Shown here: positions 1 through 5,761 of the stretch, one piece after another
Position numbering within the stretch: the first letter of the stretch is position 1
Layout: every line of letters starts with the position of its first letter
Assembly: GCA_017549325.1 (NCBI GenBank)
Contig: JAFYVA010000125.1
Span: 1 to 8,684, forward strand
Reading direction: 5' to 3'
DNA length: 8,684 bases
From: Oscillospiraceae bacterium
Lineage (GTDB): Bacteria; Bacillota_A; Clostridia; Oscillospirales; Oscillospiraceae
Translations under genes and position numbers: made by a program
Notes under the pieces: model-generated
Told to the model about the DNA's origin: nothing
What the model saw: only the letters and a program-made list of their open reading frames with translations
Database searches by the model: none

Positions 1-1090
1 TAACGAACCACTGGGCGCTGATCAGCGGCTCCACATCATTGTGGCAGCGGTAGCAGGTGCCCACATTGTGGGAATAAGGCTCGGTCTTGACCAGGTAACC
101 CTCGGCCTCCAGGTCGGCCACGATGGCCTTACGGCACTCGTAGCGGTCCATACCGTTATACTTACCGCCGTTTTCATTGATGGTGCCGTTGTCGTTGATG
201 ACACGCAGCACTTCCAGACCGTGGCGCAGACCCACCTCGAAGTCGTTGGGGTCGTGAGCGGGGGTCATCTTCACAGCGCCGGTACCAAAGCCGATCTCGC
301 AGTATTCGTCACCAATGATGGGGATCTCGCGGTTCATGATGGGCAGGATGCACTTCTTGCCGATGAGGTGCTGGAACTTCTCATCCTCGGGGTTCACGGC
401 CACACCGGTATCGCCCATCATGGTCTCGGGACGGGTGGTGGCCACCACGATATCGCCGCTGCCATCGGCCAGAGGATAACGGACATGCCACAGGTTACCG
501 GGCTTCTCGGTGTACTCCACCTCAGCATCGGACAGAGCGGTCAGGCAGTGGGGGCACCAGTTGATGATGCGGCTGCCCTTGTAAATGAGGCCCTTCTCAT
601 ACAGCTCGCAGAAGGTCTCGCGGACGGCGCGGGAGCAACCCTCGTCCATGGTGAAGCGGTCGCGGCTCCAGTCACAGGATGCGCCCATCTTCTTCTGCTG
701 CTCGACGATACGGCTGCCATACTTCTCCTTCCATGCCCAGACGCGCTCGAGGAACTTCTCACGGCCCAGATCATGGCGGGTCAGGCCCTCGGTGTTACGC
801 AGCTCCTCTTCCACCTTGATCTGGGTGGCGATACCTGCGTGATCGCTGCCGGGCAGCCACAGGGATTCAAAGCCCTGCATACGCTTATAGCGGATCAGGA
901 TGTCCTGCAGGGTGCAGTCCATAGCGTGACCCATGTGGAGCTGGCCCGTCACATTGGGCGGGGGCATCACGATGCAGAAGGGTTCTTTATCGGGATTGGG
1001 CTCAGCGCGGAAGCAGTTGTTATCCATCCACATCTGATAGATGCTGCTCTCCACCTGCCGGGGGTCATACACTTTCGGCAATTCTTTCAT
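1..1090 (-). CDS. valS: Valyl-tRNA synthetase, N-terminal 363 codons (partial)
   Basis: Cytoplasmic class I aminoacyl-tRNA synthetase that charges tRNA-Val with valine using ATP. The visible N-terminal part carries the ATP-binding HIGH-type signature as H52-M-G-H55, preceded by PPPNVTGQL, which is typical of ValS. It also has zinc-type cysteine pairs at C179/C182 and C346/C349. The CP1 editing domain shows [11 protein letters not shown] near 218-228 and a [12 protein letters not shown] segment near 276-287, used to hydrolyse Thr-tRNA-Val. The KMSKS loop, anticodon-binding domain and C-terminal coiled coil lie beyond the left edge; family members are usually about 870-900 residues. The ATG at 1090 is chosen because AAGGAGA (1099-1105) sits 8 bases upstream and [10 protein letters not shown] is a normal ValS N-terminus. 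It is controlled by the T-box leader directly upstream. The reading frame is intact throughout. Long opposite-strand frames here are shadows. Confidence 0.97.
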   Translation of the reverse strand, partial: MKELPKVYDPRQVESSIYQMWMDNNCFRAEPNPDKEPFCIVMPPPNVTGQLHMGHAMDCTLQDILIRYKRMQGFESLWLPGSDHAGIATQIKVEEELRNTEGLTRHDLGREKFLERVWAWKEKYGSRIVEQQKKMGASCDWSRDRFTMDEGCSRAVRETFCELYEKGLIYKGSRIINWCPHCLTALSDAEVEYTEKPGNLWHVRYPLADGSGDIVVATTRPETMMGDTGVAVNPEDEKFQHLIGKKCILPIMNREIPIIGDEYCEIGFGTGAVKMTPAHDPNDFEVGLRHGLEVLRVINDNGTINENGGKYNGMDRYECRKAIVADLEAEGYLVKTEPYSHNVGTCYRCHNDVEPLISAQWFV

Positions 1091-1123
1091 GGTTCATTTC
1101 TCCTTACTTGGGATATTGGCAAA

Positions 1124-1391
1124 ACAAAAAATCGCCTTGTTTTGCCGCAGCAAAACAGGGCGAACATATGTCCGTGGTACCACCTGTATTCGGGAAAATT
1201 CCCGCACTCATCCGATGCTATTACATCGCGCCCCGATAACGGCGGGCAAACCGTTGCGGCCTACTGCATTGTTCAGCCGAAAGCTCCGGGACGACTTGGG
1301 CAGGGCATCACGGGAACTTACACCAACCGTTCCCTCTCTCAGCATCCGCTTAAACTGCTTACTGCTTCCCTTCATCGCTTGTACAATATCG
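1124..1391 (-). ncRNA. T-box riboswitch (valine, GUC specifier) in valS leader
   Basis: This untranslated leader senses uncharged tRNA-Val and lets transcription continue into valS when the tRNA is under-charged. Reading the minus strand, Stem I has the AGUA side of the specifier loop. It then has AGAGAG and a distal GGGAAC/GUUCCC stem enclosing the GGUUGGUG loop. The 3' side of the specifier loop reads CAA-GUC-G, which places the specifier GUC (Val) at 1293-1295. The conserved T-box AGGTGGTACCACGG is at 1172-1185; its UGGU can pair with the ACCA end of tRNA-Val, so the discriminator base fits as well. The segment CGCCCU (1157-1162) can pair with the T-box AGG to form the antiterminator, or form the 5' side of the terminator, giving two exclusive states. 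The 5' end is estimated from the promoter. The family assignment is firm; the exact fold was worked out by eye. Confidence 0.95.
1125..1162 (-). terminator. Intrinsic terminator of the valS T-box
   Basis: On the minus strand a 13-pair stem (1150-1162 with 1133-1145) closes a four-base loop. There is one C-A mismatch in the lower stem. A run of six U follows (1126-1131), then a further U-rich stretch. It lies 35 bases upstream of the valS start codon and its 5' arm overlaps the sequence needed for the antiterminator. This is the off state of the riboswitch. Confidence 0.92.
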
Positions 1392-1397
1392 TGTTAG

Positions 1398-1426
1398 AGT
1401 GTACTATATTTAGAGACAAATGTCAA
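1398..1426 (-). promoter_or_regulatory. Sigma-A-type promoter of the valS leader
   Basis: On the minus strand TTGACA (1421-1426) is separated by 17 bases from TACACT (1398-1403). This is a near-consensus housekeeping promoter. Transcription would begin near 1391, just ahead of T-box Stem I, which fits the leader boundaries. Confidence 0.85.
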
Positions 1427-1488
1427 GAGATGGATTCTCGCGTCTTTTTTCTTTGAACGGGGGACCGACACAGCAAGTTTATTAAGCA

Positions 1489-1517
1489 TTGATGCAGACC
1501 GAAAAATATGATAAAGT
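1489..1517 (+). promoter_or_regulatory. Possible promoter of the CDP-alcohol phosphatidyltransferase gene
   Basis: TTGATG (1489-1494) and TAAAGT (1512-1517) are separated by 17 bases in the AT-rich gap upstream of the gene at 1554. The -10 matches consensus at only four of six bases. TATGAT at 1507-1512 is a competing -10 with no good -35. The gap between the two divergent genes must hold a plus-strand promoter, but which hexamers are used is uncertain. Confidence 0.4.
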
Positions 1518-1553
1518 AAGCCAAACAATAGACACGAATTTGTAGGTGAACAG

Positions 1554-2060
1554 ATGATGAAGCATCTTGCAAATATACTCACGATTTTCCGTATTTTCGG
1601 CAGTATTTTATTGCTGTTCTTTCCTGTATTTTCTTTCGCCTTTTATATCACATATATCCTATGCGGTTTTAGTGATATGATAGATGGATCAATCGCCAGA
1701 AAAACAAACAGTACCAGCAAGTTTGGAAGCCAACTGGACACGATTGCCGACCTCATCTTTGTCGTGGCATCTTTGTCTAAGTTGCTGGCGGTGATCCACA
1801 TTCCCCAATGGTTGTGGATATGGGGCGGCGTGATTGCGGTTATCAAAATCAGCAACATCGTATGGGGATATGTTTCTAAAAAACAGTTTATATCCTTGCA
1901 TACGACTTTGAACAAAGTAACAGGACTGCTCCTGTTTCTATTCCCTTTGACATTATCTTTTGGGGAACTGCATTACACCGCCATGGTTGTATGCTCCATT
2001 GCAACACTCTCCGCGATTCAAGAAGGATTTTATATTATGACAGATCGTGGACCCAAGTAA
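1554..2060 (+). CDS. CDP-alcohol phosphatidyltransferase family membrane protein
   Basis: Integral membrane enzyme of the family that transfers a phosphatidyl group from a CDP-alcohol, typically CDP-diacylglycerol, to a second alcohol, releasing CMP. The full family signature D-x2-D-G-x2-A-R-x8-G-x3-D-x3-D is present: D41, D44, G45, A48, R49, G58, D62 and D66. These residues bind the metal and catalyse the reaction. The N-terminus (NILTIFRIFGS) resembles PgsA-like members, and hydrophobic helices fill the rest of the 168 residues, close to but slightly shorter than PgsA. The acceptor alcohol cannot be read from the sequence; glycerol-3-phosphate is one option, so no symbol is given. Start at ATG 1554 follows a weak GTAGGTGA site (1542-1549); ATG 1557 is possible. 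It is divergent from valS and has a visibly AT-richer base and codon makeup than the neighbouring conserved genes, which may mean transfer or relaxed selection. No strong terminator follows. Confidence 0.9.
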   Translation: MMKHLANILTIFRIFGSILLLFFPVFSFAFYITYILCGFSDMIDGSIARKTNSTSKFGSQLDTIADLIFVVASLSKLLAVIHIPQWLWIWGGVIAVIKISNIVWGYVSKKQFISLHTTLNKVTGLLLFLFPLTLSFGELHYTAMVVCSIATLSAIQEGFYIMTDRGPK

Positions 2061-2108
2061 TCCTATTCCAATTTATCGAACAGTTGTGGCCCATGAACAT
2101 CCCTCCCC

Positions 2109-2129
2109 CTTCACTTCGACGAAGTGAGG
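2109..2129. repeat. Short hairpin between the lipid enzyme gene and merR gene
   Basis: A nine-pair stem (2109-2117 with 2121-2129, one G-U pair) closes a three-base loop. It lies 49 bases after the stop of the upstream gene. No U-run follows on the plus strand, so it is not a standard intrinsic terminator. On the minus strand the sequence following the stem is G-rich, not U-rich. It could stabilise the upstream mRNA end or be a remnant repeat. The rest of 2061-2177 shows nothing I can name. Confidence 0.5.
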
Positions 2130-2177
2130 TTATGTATTGCCCAAATCAACCCAACGGATAATTGGAAGATTTTCCTC

Positions 2178-2208
2178 TTGACTCTCACGCGGCGTCATAG
2201 TGTACACT
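2178..2208 (+). promoter_or_regulatory. MerR-type promoter with 19-bp spacer
   Basis: TTGACT (2178-2183) and TACACT (2203-2208) are good hexamers but lie 19 bases apart instead of 17. MerR-family activators work on such over-long spacers by bending and untwisting the DNA. The promoter directly precedes the MerR-family gene at 2229, so autoregulation is likely. The transcription start would be near 2215. Confidence 0.82.
2181..2201. promoter_or_regulatory. Operator dyad for the MerR/TipAS regulator
   Basis: Two 10-base half-sites, ACTCTCACGC and GCGTCATAGT, flank a central G at 2191. Eight of ten positions are complementary. The dyad fills the spacer between -35 and -10, the usual place for a MerR-family operator. 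A second perfect palindrome, GTGTACAC (2200-2207), overlaps the -10 and may be incidental. Confidence 0.7.
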
Positions 2209-2228
2209 TTCTTTCGTGAGGTGATAAA

Positions 2229-2945
2229 ATGAAAATGCAGATCAAGGAGTTTGCCGAATTCATGGGTGTCAGTGTGCGCACGCTGCATTATTACGATGAA
2301 ATTGGACTACTAAAGCCTGCGTCCGTTGATCGTTCCACAGGCTATCGTTTTTACGATGAAAATTCCCTTCTTCGTATGCAGGAGATCCTCTTCTATCGTG
2401 AGCTTGACTTTTCCTTAAAGCGCATTGGTGATATTTTATCCTCCCCACACTATGACAAAAATAAGGCATTGCAAGAGCAAAAGCAGCTACTCACACTCAA
2501 AAAAGAACGACTGGAGCGGCTGATCTCCGCTATTGACGGCGCCGTAAAAGGAGAAAATGTCATGATTACATTCGATAGCAGAGAAATCGAATCCTATAAA
2601 GAGGAAGCCAAAGCGCGTTGGGGAGATACCGCCCTCTACACCGAGTATACCGAAAAGATCGCAGGCAAAAATGAGGCAGACCTGTTTGCCGGTATGCACA
2701 CCGTCCTCGCCGCCTTTTCCGACTGTATGAAAAGGGGCAACGAGCCCGATTCCCACGAGGCACAGGCTCTGGTAAAGGAATTGCAGGACTACATCAGCAC
2801 CAACTTCTACACCTGCACAAAGGAGATCCTTGCAGGATTGGGGCAGATGTACACCGCGGATGCGCGATTCAAGGCCAACATTGATACACACGGCGAGGGC
2901 ACAGCGCAATTTATCGGTACTGCCATCCGCTATTTTTGCACATAA
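2229..2945 (+). CDS. MerR-family transcriptional regulator with TipAS-type ligand domain
   Basis: Cytoplasmic one-component regulator. Residues 1-70 are a MerR winged helix-turn-helix, with VSVRTLHYYDEIGLLKP (14-30) and GYRFYD (38-43) as hallmarks. Residues 78-103 form the dimerising coiled coil. Residues about 118-238 resemble the TipAS antibiotic-recognition domain, with YKEEAKARWGDTALY at 123-137. In Streptomyces TipAL this domain binds thiopeptides; related proteins such as Mta, SkgA and AlbA bind other drugs. The 238-residue length is near that of the full two-domain form, about 250. Start at ATG 2229 follows GAGGTG (2218-2223); ATG 2235 is a less well placed alternative. It lies just downstream of a promoter with a 19-bp spacer and dyad, so self-activation is likely. 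The gene is closed by its own terminator, and no efflux pump or resistance gene adjoins it. The ligand and regulon are unknown. Confidence 0.92.
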   Translation: MKMQIKEFAEFMGVSVRTLHYYDEIGLLKPASVDRSTGYRFYDENSLLRMQEILFYRELDFSLKRIGDILSSPHYDKNKALQEQKQLLTLKKERLERLISAIDGAVKGENVMITFDSREIESYKEEAKARWGDTALYTEYTEKIAGKNEADLFAGMHTVLAAFSDCMKRGNEPDSHEAQALVKELQDYISTNFYTCTKEILAGLGQMYTADARFKANIDTHGEGTAQFIGTAIRYFCT

Positions 2946-2952
2946 TGCAAAG

Positions 2953-2992
2953 GCACCTCCCTTTTGCTGCAGCAAAGGTGAGGTGCTTCTTT
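2953..2992 (+). terminator. Intrinsic terminator after the MerR/TipAS gene
   Basis: GCACCTC (2953-2959) pairs with GAGGTGC (2980-2986). An inner stem CCTTT...AAAGG plus GC/GC closes a TGCA loop, with single-base bulges at 2965 and 2979. TTCTTT follows. It starts 8 bases after the stop codon and separates this gene from the serine dehydratase operon. Confidence 0.8.
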
Positions 2993-3047
2993 ATGAACTC
3001 TTTACATCTTTTTCCCTCCTGTCCCTCTTCCCTTTTCCAATCGAATG

Positions 3048-3056
3048 TGATACAAT
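3048..3056 (+). promoter_or_regulatory. Extended -10 promoter of the sdaAB-sdaAA operon
   Basis: TG-A-TACAAT (3048-3056) is an extended -10 element. The best -35 at 17-base spacing is TTCCCT (3028-3033), which is poor. The TG extension would compensate. Transcription would start near 3063, leaving a leader of about 32 bases before the sdaAB start. The upstream stretch 2993-3047 is pyrimidine-rich and otherwise featureless. Confidence 0.65.
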
Positions 3057-3094
3057 GAACCGCAATGAATTCCTTATCCAAGGAGAGATCAACT

Positions 3095-3793
3095 ATGGAC
3101 ATTTTCGATATTCTCGGCCCGGTGATGGTCGGTCCTTCCTCTTCCCATACGGCAGGCGCTGTTCGCATCGGTCTCATGGCCCGTACACTGCTGGGCACGG
3201 AGCCTGTGCGTGCCAACATCCATCTCCACGGCTCTTTTGCCGAGACGGGCATGGGCCACGGCACCGACAAGGCACTGGTGGCAGGACTTTTGGGCATGAA
3301 ACCCGATGATCTCCGCATCCCCATTTCCTTTGATGTGGCAAAGGAGCAAGGATTTGAGTTTCATTTCGATACCCGTGAGCTGCGGGATGCCCACCCCAAC
3401 ACCGCCATGATCTGTGTCTATGATAAGGATGACAAGCGTTTGGAGATCCAGGCCTCCAGTCTTGGCGGCGGCCGCATTAAGGTCAATAAGATCGACGGCA
3501 TTGCCGTGGATTTCAGCGGCGATTACAATACACTGGTGATCCGAAATCTGGACTACTTCTCCTCCGAGGCGGCTGTGACCACCATTCTCAGCCAGTTCCA
3601 TATCAATATCGCCAATATGAGTATGTGGCGGCAAAAGCGCGGCGGCGAATCGCTGATGATCATTGAGACCGATCAGCATGTCTCCCCCCAGCAGGTACAG
3701 TTTATGGGCACGCTGCCCGGTATTATGGCGATCACCTATTACGACAAGGAGGATGAGAACGATGGCTCTACTGTCAATGCAGGAAATCCTTGA
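3095..3793 (+). CDS. sdaAB: L-serine dehydratase, iron-sulfur dependent, beta subunit
   Basis: Beta subunit of the two-chain, [4Fe-4S]-dependent L-serine ammonia-lyase, which converts L-serine to pyruvate and ammonia in the cytoplasm. Residues 1-140 form the beta domain, with GPSSSHTAG at 13-21, HGSFAETGMGHGTDKA at 45-60 and SLGGGRI at 122-128. Residues about 145-218 form an ACT-like domain ending in the strand ESLMIIETD (185-193). The protein is 232 residues, normal for SdaAB. The start is set at ATG 3095 because AGGAGA (3081-3086) lies 8 bases upstream and MDIFDILGPVMVGPSSSHTAG is the family N-terminus. An in-frame ATG at 3065 would add ten unconserved residues, and its start sits almost at the predicted transcription start. 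It is first in the operon and overlaps sdaAA by 32 bases. The ACT loop lacks the usual D-x-PG ligand motif and reads NLDYFSSEAA instead. Confidence 0.95.
   Translation: MDIFDILGPVMVGPSSSHTAGAVRIGLMARTLLGTEPVRANIHLHGSFAETGMGHGTDKALVAGLLGMKPDDLRIPISFDVAKEQGFEFHFDTRELRDAHPNTAMICVYDKDDKRLEIQASSLGGGRIKVNKIDGIAVDFSGDYNTLVIRNLDYFSSEAAVTTILSQFHINIANMSMWRQKRGGESLMIIETDQHVSPQQVQFMGTLPGIMAITYYDKEDENDGSTVNAGNP
3746..3752 (+). promoter_or_regulatory. Ribosome binding site for sdaAA inside sdaAB
   Basis: AAGGAGG lies 9 bases before ATG 3762 and within the last codons of sdaAB. It decides the sdaAA start in favour of MALLSMQEIL over the ATG at 3777 and the upstream in-frame ATG at 3663, which has no such site. 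Confidence 0.85.
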
Positions 3794-4649
3794 CAAATCT
3801 AAAGAAAGCGGCAAGGCGTTCTGGGAAGTCGTCCTGGAAGACGACATGGAAGAGCGTCAGGTAACGAAGGAAGCCTCCATGGCCAAGATGCTCAGTGTGT
3901 GGCAGGCCATGCAGGATGCTGCCGATTCCTACACCGGTACGCGCCGCAGTGTCAGCGGTCTCGTTGGCGGTGAGGGCATGAAAATGCGTCAGTACAATCT
4001 CCGCCACAACTCCCTCTCCGGCGGCTATATCGGCGATGTGATCGCCGAGGCTCTGAGCATGGGCGAGTCCAACGCCTGTATGCGCCGCATTGTGGCAGCT
4101 CCCACCGCAGGTGCCTGTGGTGTCCTCCCTGCCGTGCTGCTGCCTCTTGGTAAGTATGAAGAAGTGAGCCAACAGCAGATCCTGCAAGCCCTGTATGTGG
4201 CCAGCGGTATCGGCGCTGTGATTGCTTACAAGGCCTCTATTGCCGGTGCTGCCGGCGGCTGTCAGGCGGAGATCGGCTCGGCCTCGGCCATGGCAGCAGG
4301 TGCGCTGGTTGCCCTTCGCGGCGGCAGCGGTGAGCAGATCTGCCACGCTGTTGCGATGAATCTGGCTAACCTGATGGGTCTGGTCTGCGATCCCATTGCC
4401 GGTCTGGTGGAAGTTCCCTGCGTCAAGCGCAATGTGGTAGGCGCTATGAACGCTGTCAGCTGCGCCGACATGGCGCTGGCCGGCTGCGAGAGTCAGGTGC
4501 CCGTGGATGAGGTCATCGACGCCATGGACGAAGTGGGCCGCCGTATGCCGGTGGAGTTCCGCGAGACGGCTCTGGGCGGCTTGGCCGCTACTCCCACAGG
4601 CCGCGCTGTGAAGCAAAAAATGGAAACACTGCGACTCAAAACCAACTGA
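3762..4649 (+). CDS. sdaAA: L-serine dehydratase, iron-sulfur dependent, alpha subunit
   Basis: Catalytic alpha subunit of L-serine dehydratase, which binds the [4Fe-4S] cluster and pairs with SdaAB. Three cysteines match the cluster ligands of the single-chain enzyme family in spacing: C167 (GGCQAEIGSA), C209 (VCDP) and C220 (VPC), separated by 42 and 11 residues as in the structurally studied Legionella enzyme (from memory). Other family blocks are SGLVGGEGMKMRQYN at 65-79, the glycine-rich SLSGGYIGD at 84-92 and APTAGACGVLPA at 113-124. The protein is 295 residues, a normal length for the separate alpha chain. The start at 3762 is fixed by its ribosome binding site. The 32-base overlap with sdaAB suggests coupled translation and balanced subunit supply. 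A hairpin terminator follows 8 bases after the stop. The cluster is oxygen-labile, which fits an anaerobe. Confidence 0.97.
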   Translation: MALLSMQEILDKSKESGKAFWEVVLEDDMEERQVTKEASMAKMLSVWQAMQDAADSYTGTRRSVSGLVGGEGMKMRQYNLRHNSLSGGYIGDVIAEALSMGESNACMRRIVAAPTAGACGVLPAVLLPLGKYEEVSQQQILQALYVASGIGAVIAYKASIAGAAGGCQAEIGSASAMAAGALVALRGGSGEQICHAVAMNLANLMGLVCDPIAGLVEVPCVKRNVVGAMNAVSCADMALAGCESQVPVDEVIDAMDEVGRRMPVEFRETALGGLAATPTGRAVKQKMETLRLKTN

Positions 4650-4657
4650 ATACAAAT

Positions 4658-4689
4658 GCCCTCCGCATTGCTGCGGAGGGCGTTTTCTT
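4658..4689 (+). terminator. Intrinsic terminator of the sdaAB-sdaAA operon
   Basis: GCCCTCCGC (4658-4666) pairs perfectly with GCGGAGGGC (4673-4681) around a six-base loop. TTTTCTT follows (4683-4689). It lies between convergent genes; the tail overlaps the stop codon of the minus-strand gene at 4688. On the minus strand the stem is followed by ATTTGTATT, so it may also weakly end that gene. Confidence 0.9.
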
Positions 4690-5683
4690 ATGCTCTTTTC
4701 CGTATTTTCAAACCAATCGCCAACAGTACCGCGCCAATCAACACGAGGGAGATAAATGTAAGACAGTGGATATTACCGTTGATACATTCTGCCCAGTTGT
4801 GGAAATCCACCCGGTAGTGGTTCTTGGTTGTACCGATGAGTTCTTCCACTATCAGTGCAGTGAACACATAGACCACCGCGCCAAAGAGTGTGGAAACTCC
4901 TGCTTTCCAAAAGCCGTTTTTCCGCAGCAAACAGATCAGCGCACAGAACAACACCGGAAGAAAATTGTATCCGGTGATTGCCAAAGCCGCAGGCAATGGG
5001 AACGACACATAGGTGCGCACCGTCAGCAACAGCAGCACCGTCAACACAAGCAGCAATACCGCTACGGCAAGAAACCCATACCGCTTATACCGTGTTCTGC
5101 TCATCATGATGGGCAAAAACACCGCCACGTATCCCATCAGTACGCCAACGCAGGCTGTGGGTACCCAAAAGAGACTTTGGGTATAGACGCCACAGGTAAA
5201 CAGCAACAAGCAGATAGCAAGAAAGCTGGTGGCAACAAAGACTTGCAGCTTATGCGTACGGACAAATAGCGTAAAGGTAGGAATAAAGGAATAGGCACAC
5301 AGCAGCGCCGCCAGCACGATAAAGAACCATGACAGCGTGTGGTTCACCGCCAAATTGCAGATGAGGCAAATAAGCAGGGCCAGCGGATAGGCGATGGTAG
5401 GAATCCAAAACCACACGCCGCGGATCGTGCGGAATTTCTGTGCCTCTTTCTGCACCTTTCGCGCCGATGTATCGGTTGATGCAGTCAAAAACTCATGCTC
5501 GCTGATGTCCAGTACACGGCAAATGTCACCGATCAGCGTAATGTCGGGATAGGATGCACCACGCTCCCATTTGCTGATGGCGCCCTCTGTCACAAACAGC
5601 AGCTCTGCCAATTCTTTTTGTGAATAGTTCTTTTCAATGCGGCGACTTTTGATAAAGGCACCGAATGTCTTTTTGTCCGTCAT
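4688..5683 (-). CDS. Xre-family helix-turn-helix protein with eight-helix membrane domain
   Basis: Predicted membrane-anchored one-component regulator of 331 residues. Residues 7-63 are a Cro/Xre helix-turn-helix: SQKELAELLFVTEGAISKWERG (20-42) contains the SQ-ELA-L and ISKWERG hallmarks of DNA binding. A charged linker (70-88) leads into about eight hydrophobic helices, near 90-111, 118-140, 146-165, 172-193, 203-222, 231-252, 261-282 and 305-325. A polar loop at 283-304 carries several His, Cys and aromatic residues. It ends in a basic tail, KIRKRA. The start at 5683 follows AGAGGTG (5691-5697) with 7-base spacing. It has its own promoter and converges on sdaAA. Similar HTH-plus-membrane proteins are common in Clostridia but mostly uncharacterised. 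The signal, target and membrane role are unknown; regulation of an unlinked or its own promoter is possible. Confidence 0.88.
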   Translation of the reverse strand: MTDKKTFGAFIKSRRIEKNYSQKELAELLFVTEGAISKWERGASYPDITLIGDICRVLDISEHEFLTASTDTSARKVQKEAQKFRTIRGVWFWIPTIAYPLALLICLICNLAVNHTLSWFFIVLAALLCAYSFIPTFTLFVRTHKLQVFVATSFLAICLLLFTCGVYTQSLFWVPTACVGVLMGYVAVFLPIMMSRTRYKRYGFLAVAVLLLVLTVLLLLTVRTYVSFPLPAALAITGYNFLPVLFCALICLLRKNGFWKAGVSTLFGAVVYVFTALIVEELIGTTKNHYRVDFHNWAECINGNIHCLTFISLVLIGAVLLAIGLKIRKRA

Positions 5684-5704
5684 GGAGTATCACCTCTGGG
5701 CAGT

Positions 5705-5733
5705 ATCTTACAAGAGGGGCGAAAAAAAGTCAA
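5705..5733 (-). promoter_or_regulatory. Promoter of the Xre-membrane protein gene
   Basis: On the minus strand TTGACT (5728-5733) is followed after 17 bases by TAAGAT (5705-5710). This is a strong housekeeping-type match. Initiation near 5698 would leave only about 15 untranslated bases, so the ribosome binding site (5691-5697) lies almost at the RNA 5' end. Confidence 0.8.
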
Positions 5734-5761
5734 TGGACTGTCGCGCCACCCCCCATTTCAC

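Noticed and set aside
1133..1162. Terminator hairpin read as a plus-strand terminator or repeat element
   Set aside because: The U-run and the T-box context are on the minus strand; the plus strand has no gene ending here.
41..1456. 471-codon plus-strand open frame opposite valS and its T-box leader
   Set aside because: It lies opposite a certain ValS sequence and runs on through the riboswitch. Its translation is low-complexity and rich in His, Gly and Ala, as expected for an antisense shadow of GC-biased codons, and it has no ribosome binding site.
2200..2207. GTGTACAC palindrome as a separate operator
   Set aside because: It is only 8 bases and overlaps the -10; a palindrome this short occurs often by chance, and the 21-bp dyad explains the promoter better.
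2487..2975. 162-codon minus-strand open frame opposite the MerR/TipAS gene
   Set aside because: It would begin inside the merR terminator hairpin and has no recognisable domain.
2830..3309. 159-codon plus-strand open frame bridging the merR and sdaAB genes
   Set aside because: It reads through the merR terminator and the sdaAB promoter and is out of frame with both supported genes.
3663..3761. Upstream in-frame extension of sdaAA to the ATG at 3663
   Set aside because: The extra 33 residues overlap sdaAB, are unlike the family N-terminus and lack a ribosome binding site, while AAGGAGG is well placed for 3762.
3089..4655. Two minus-strand open frames opposite sdaAB and sdaAA (252 and 293 codons)
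   Set aside because: Both are shadows of the well-supported serine dehydratase genes; they have no motifs and poor start sites, and composition is typical of antisense reading.
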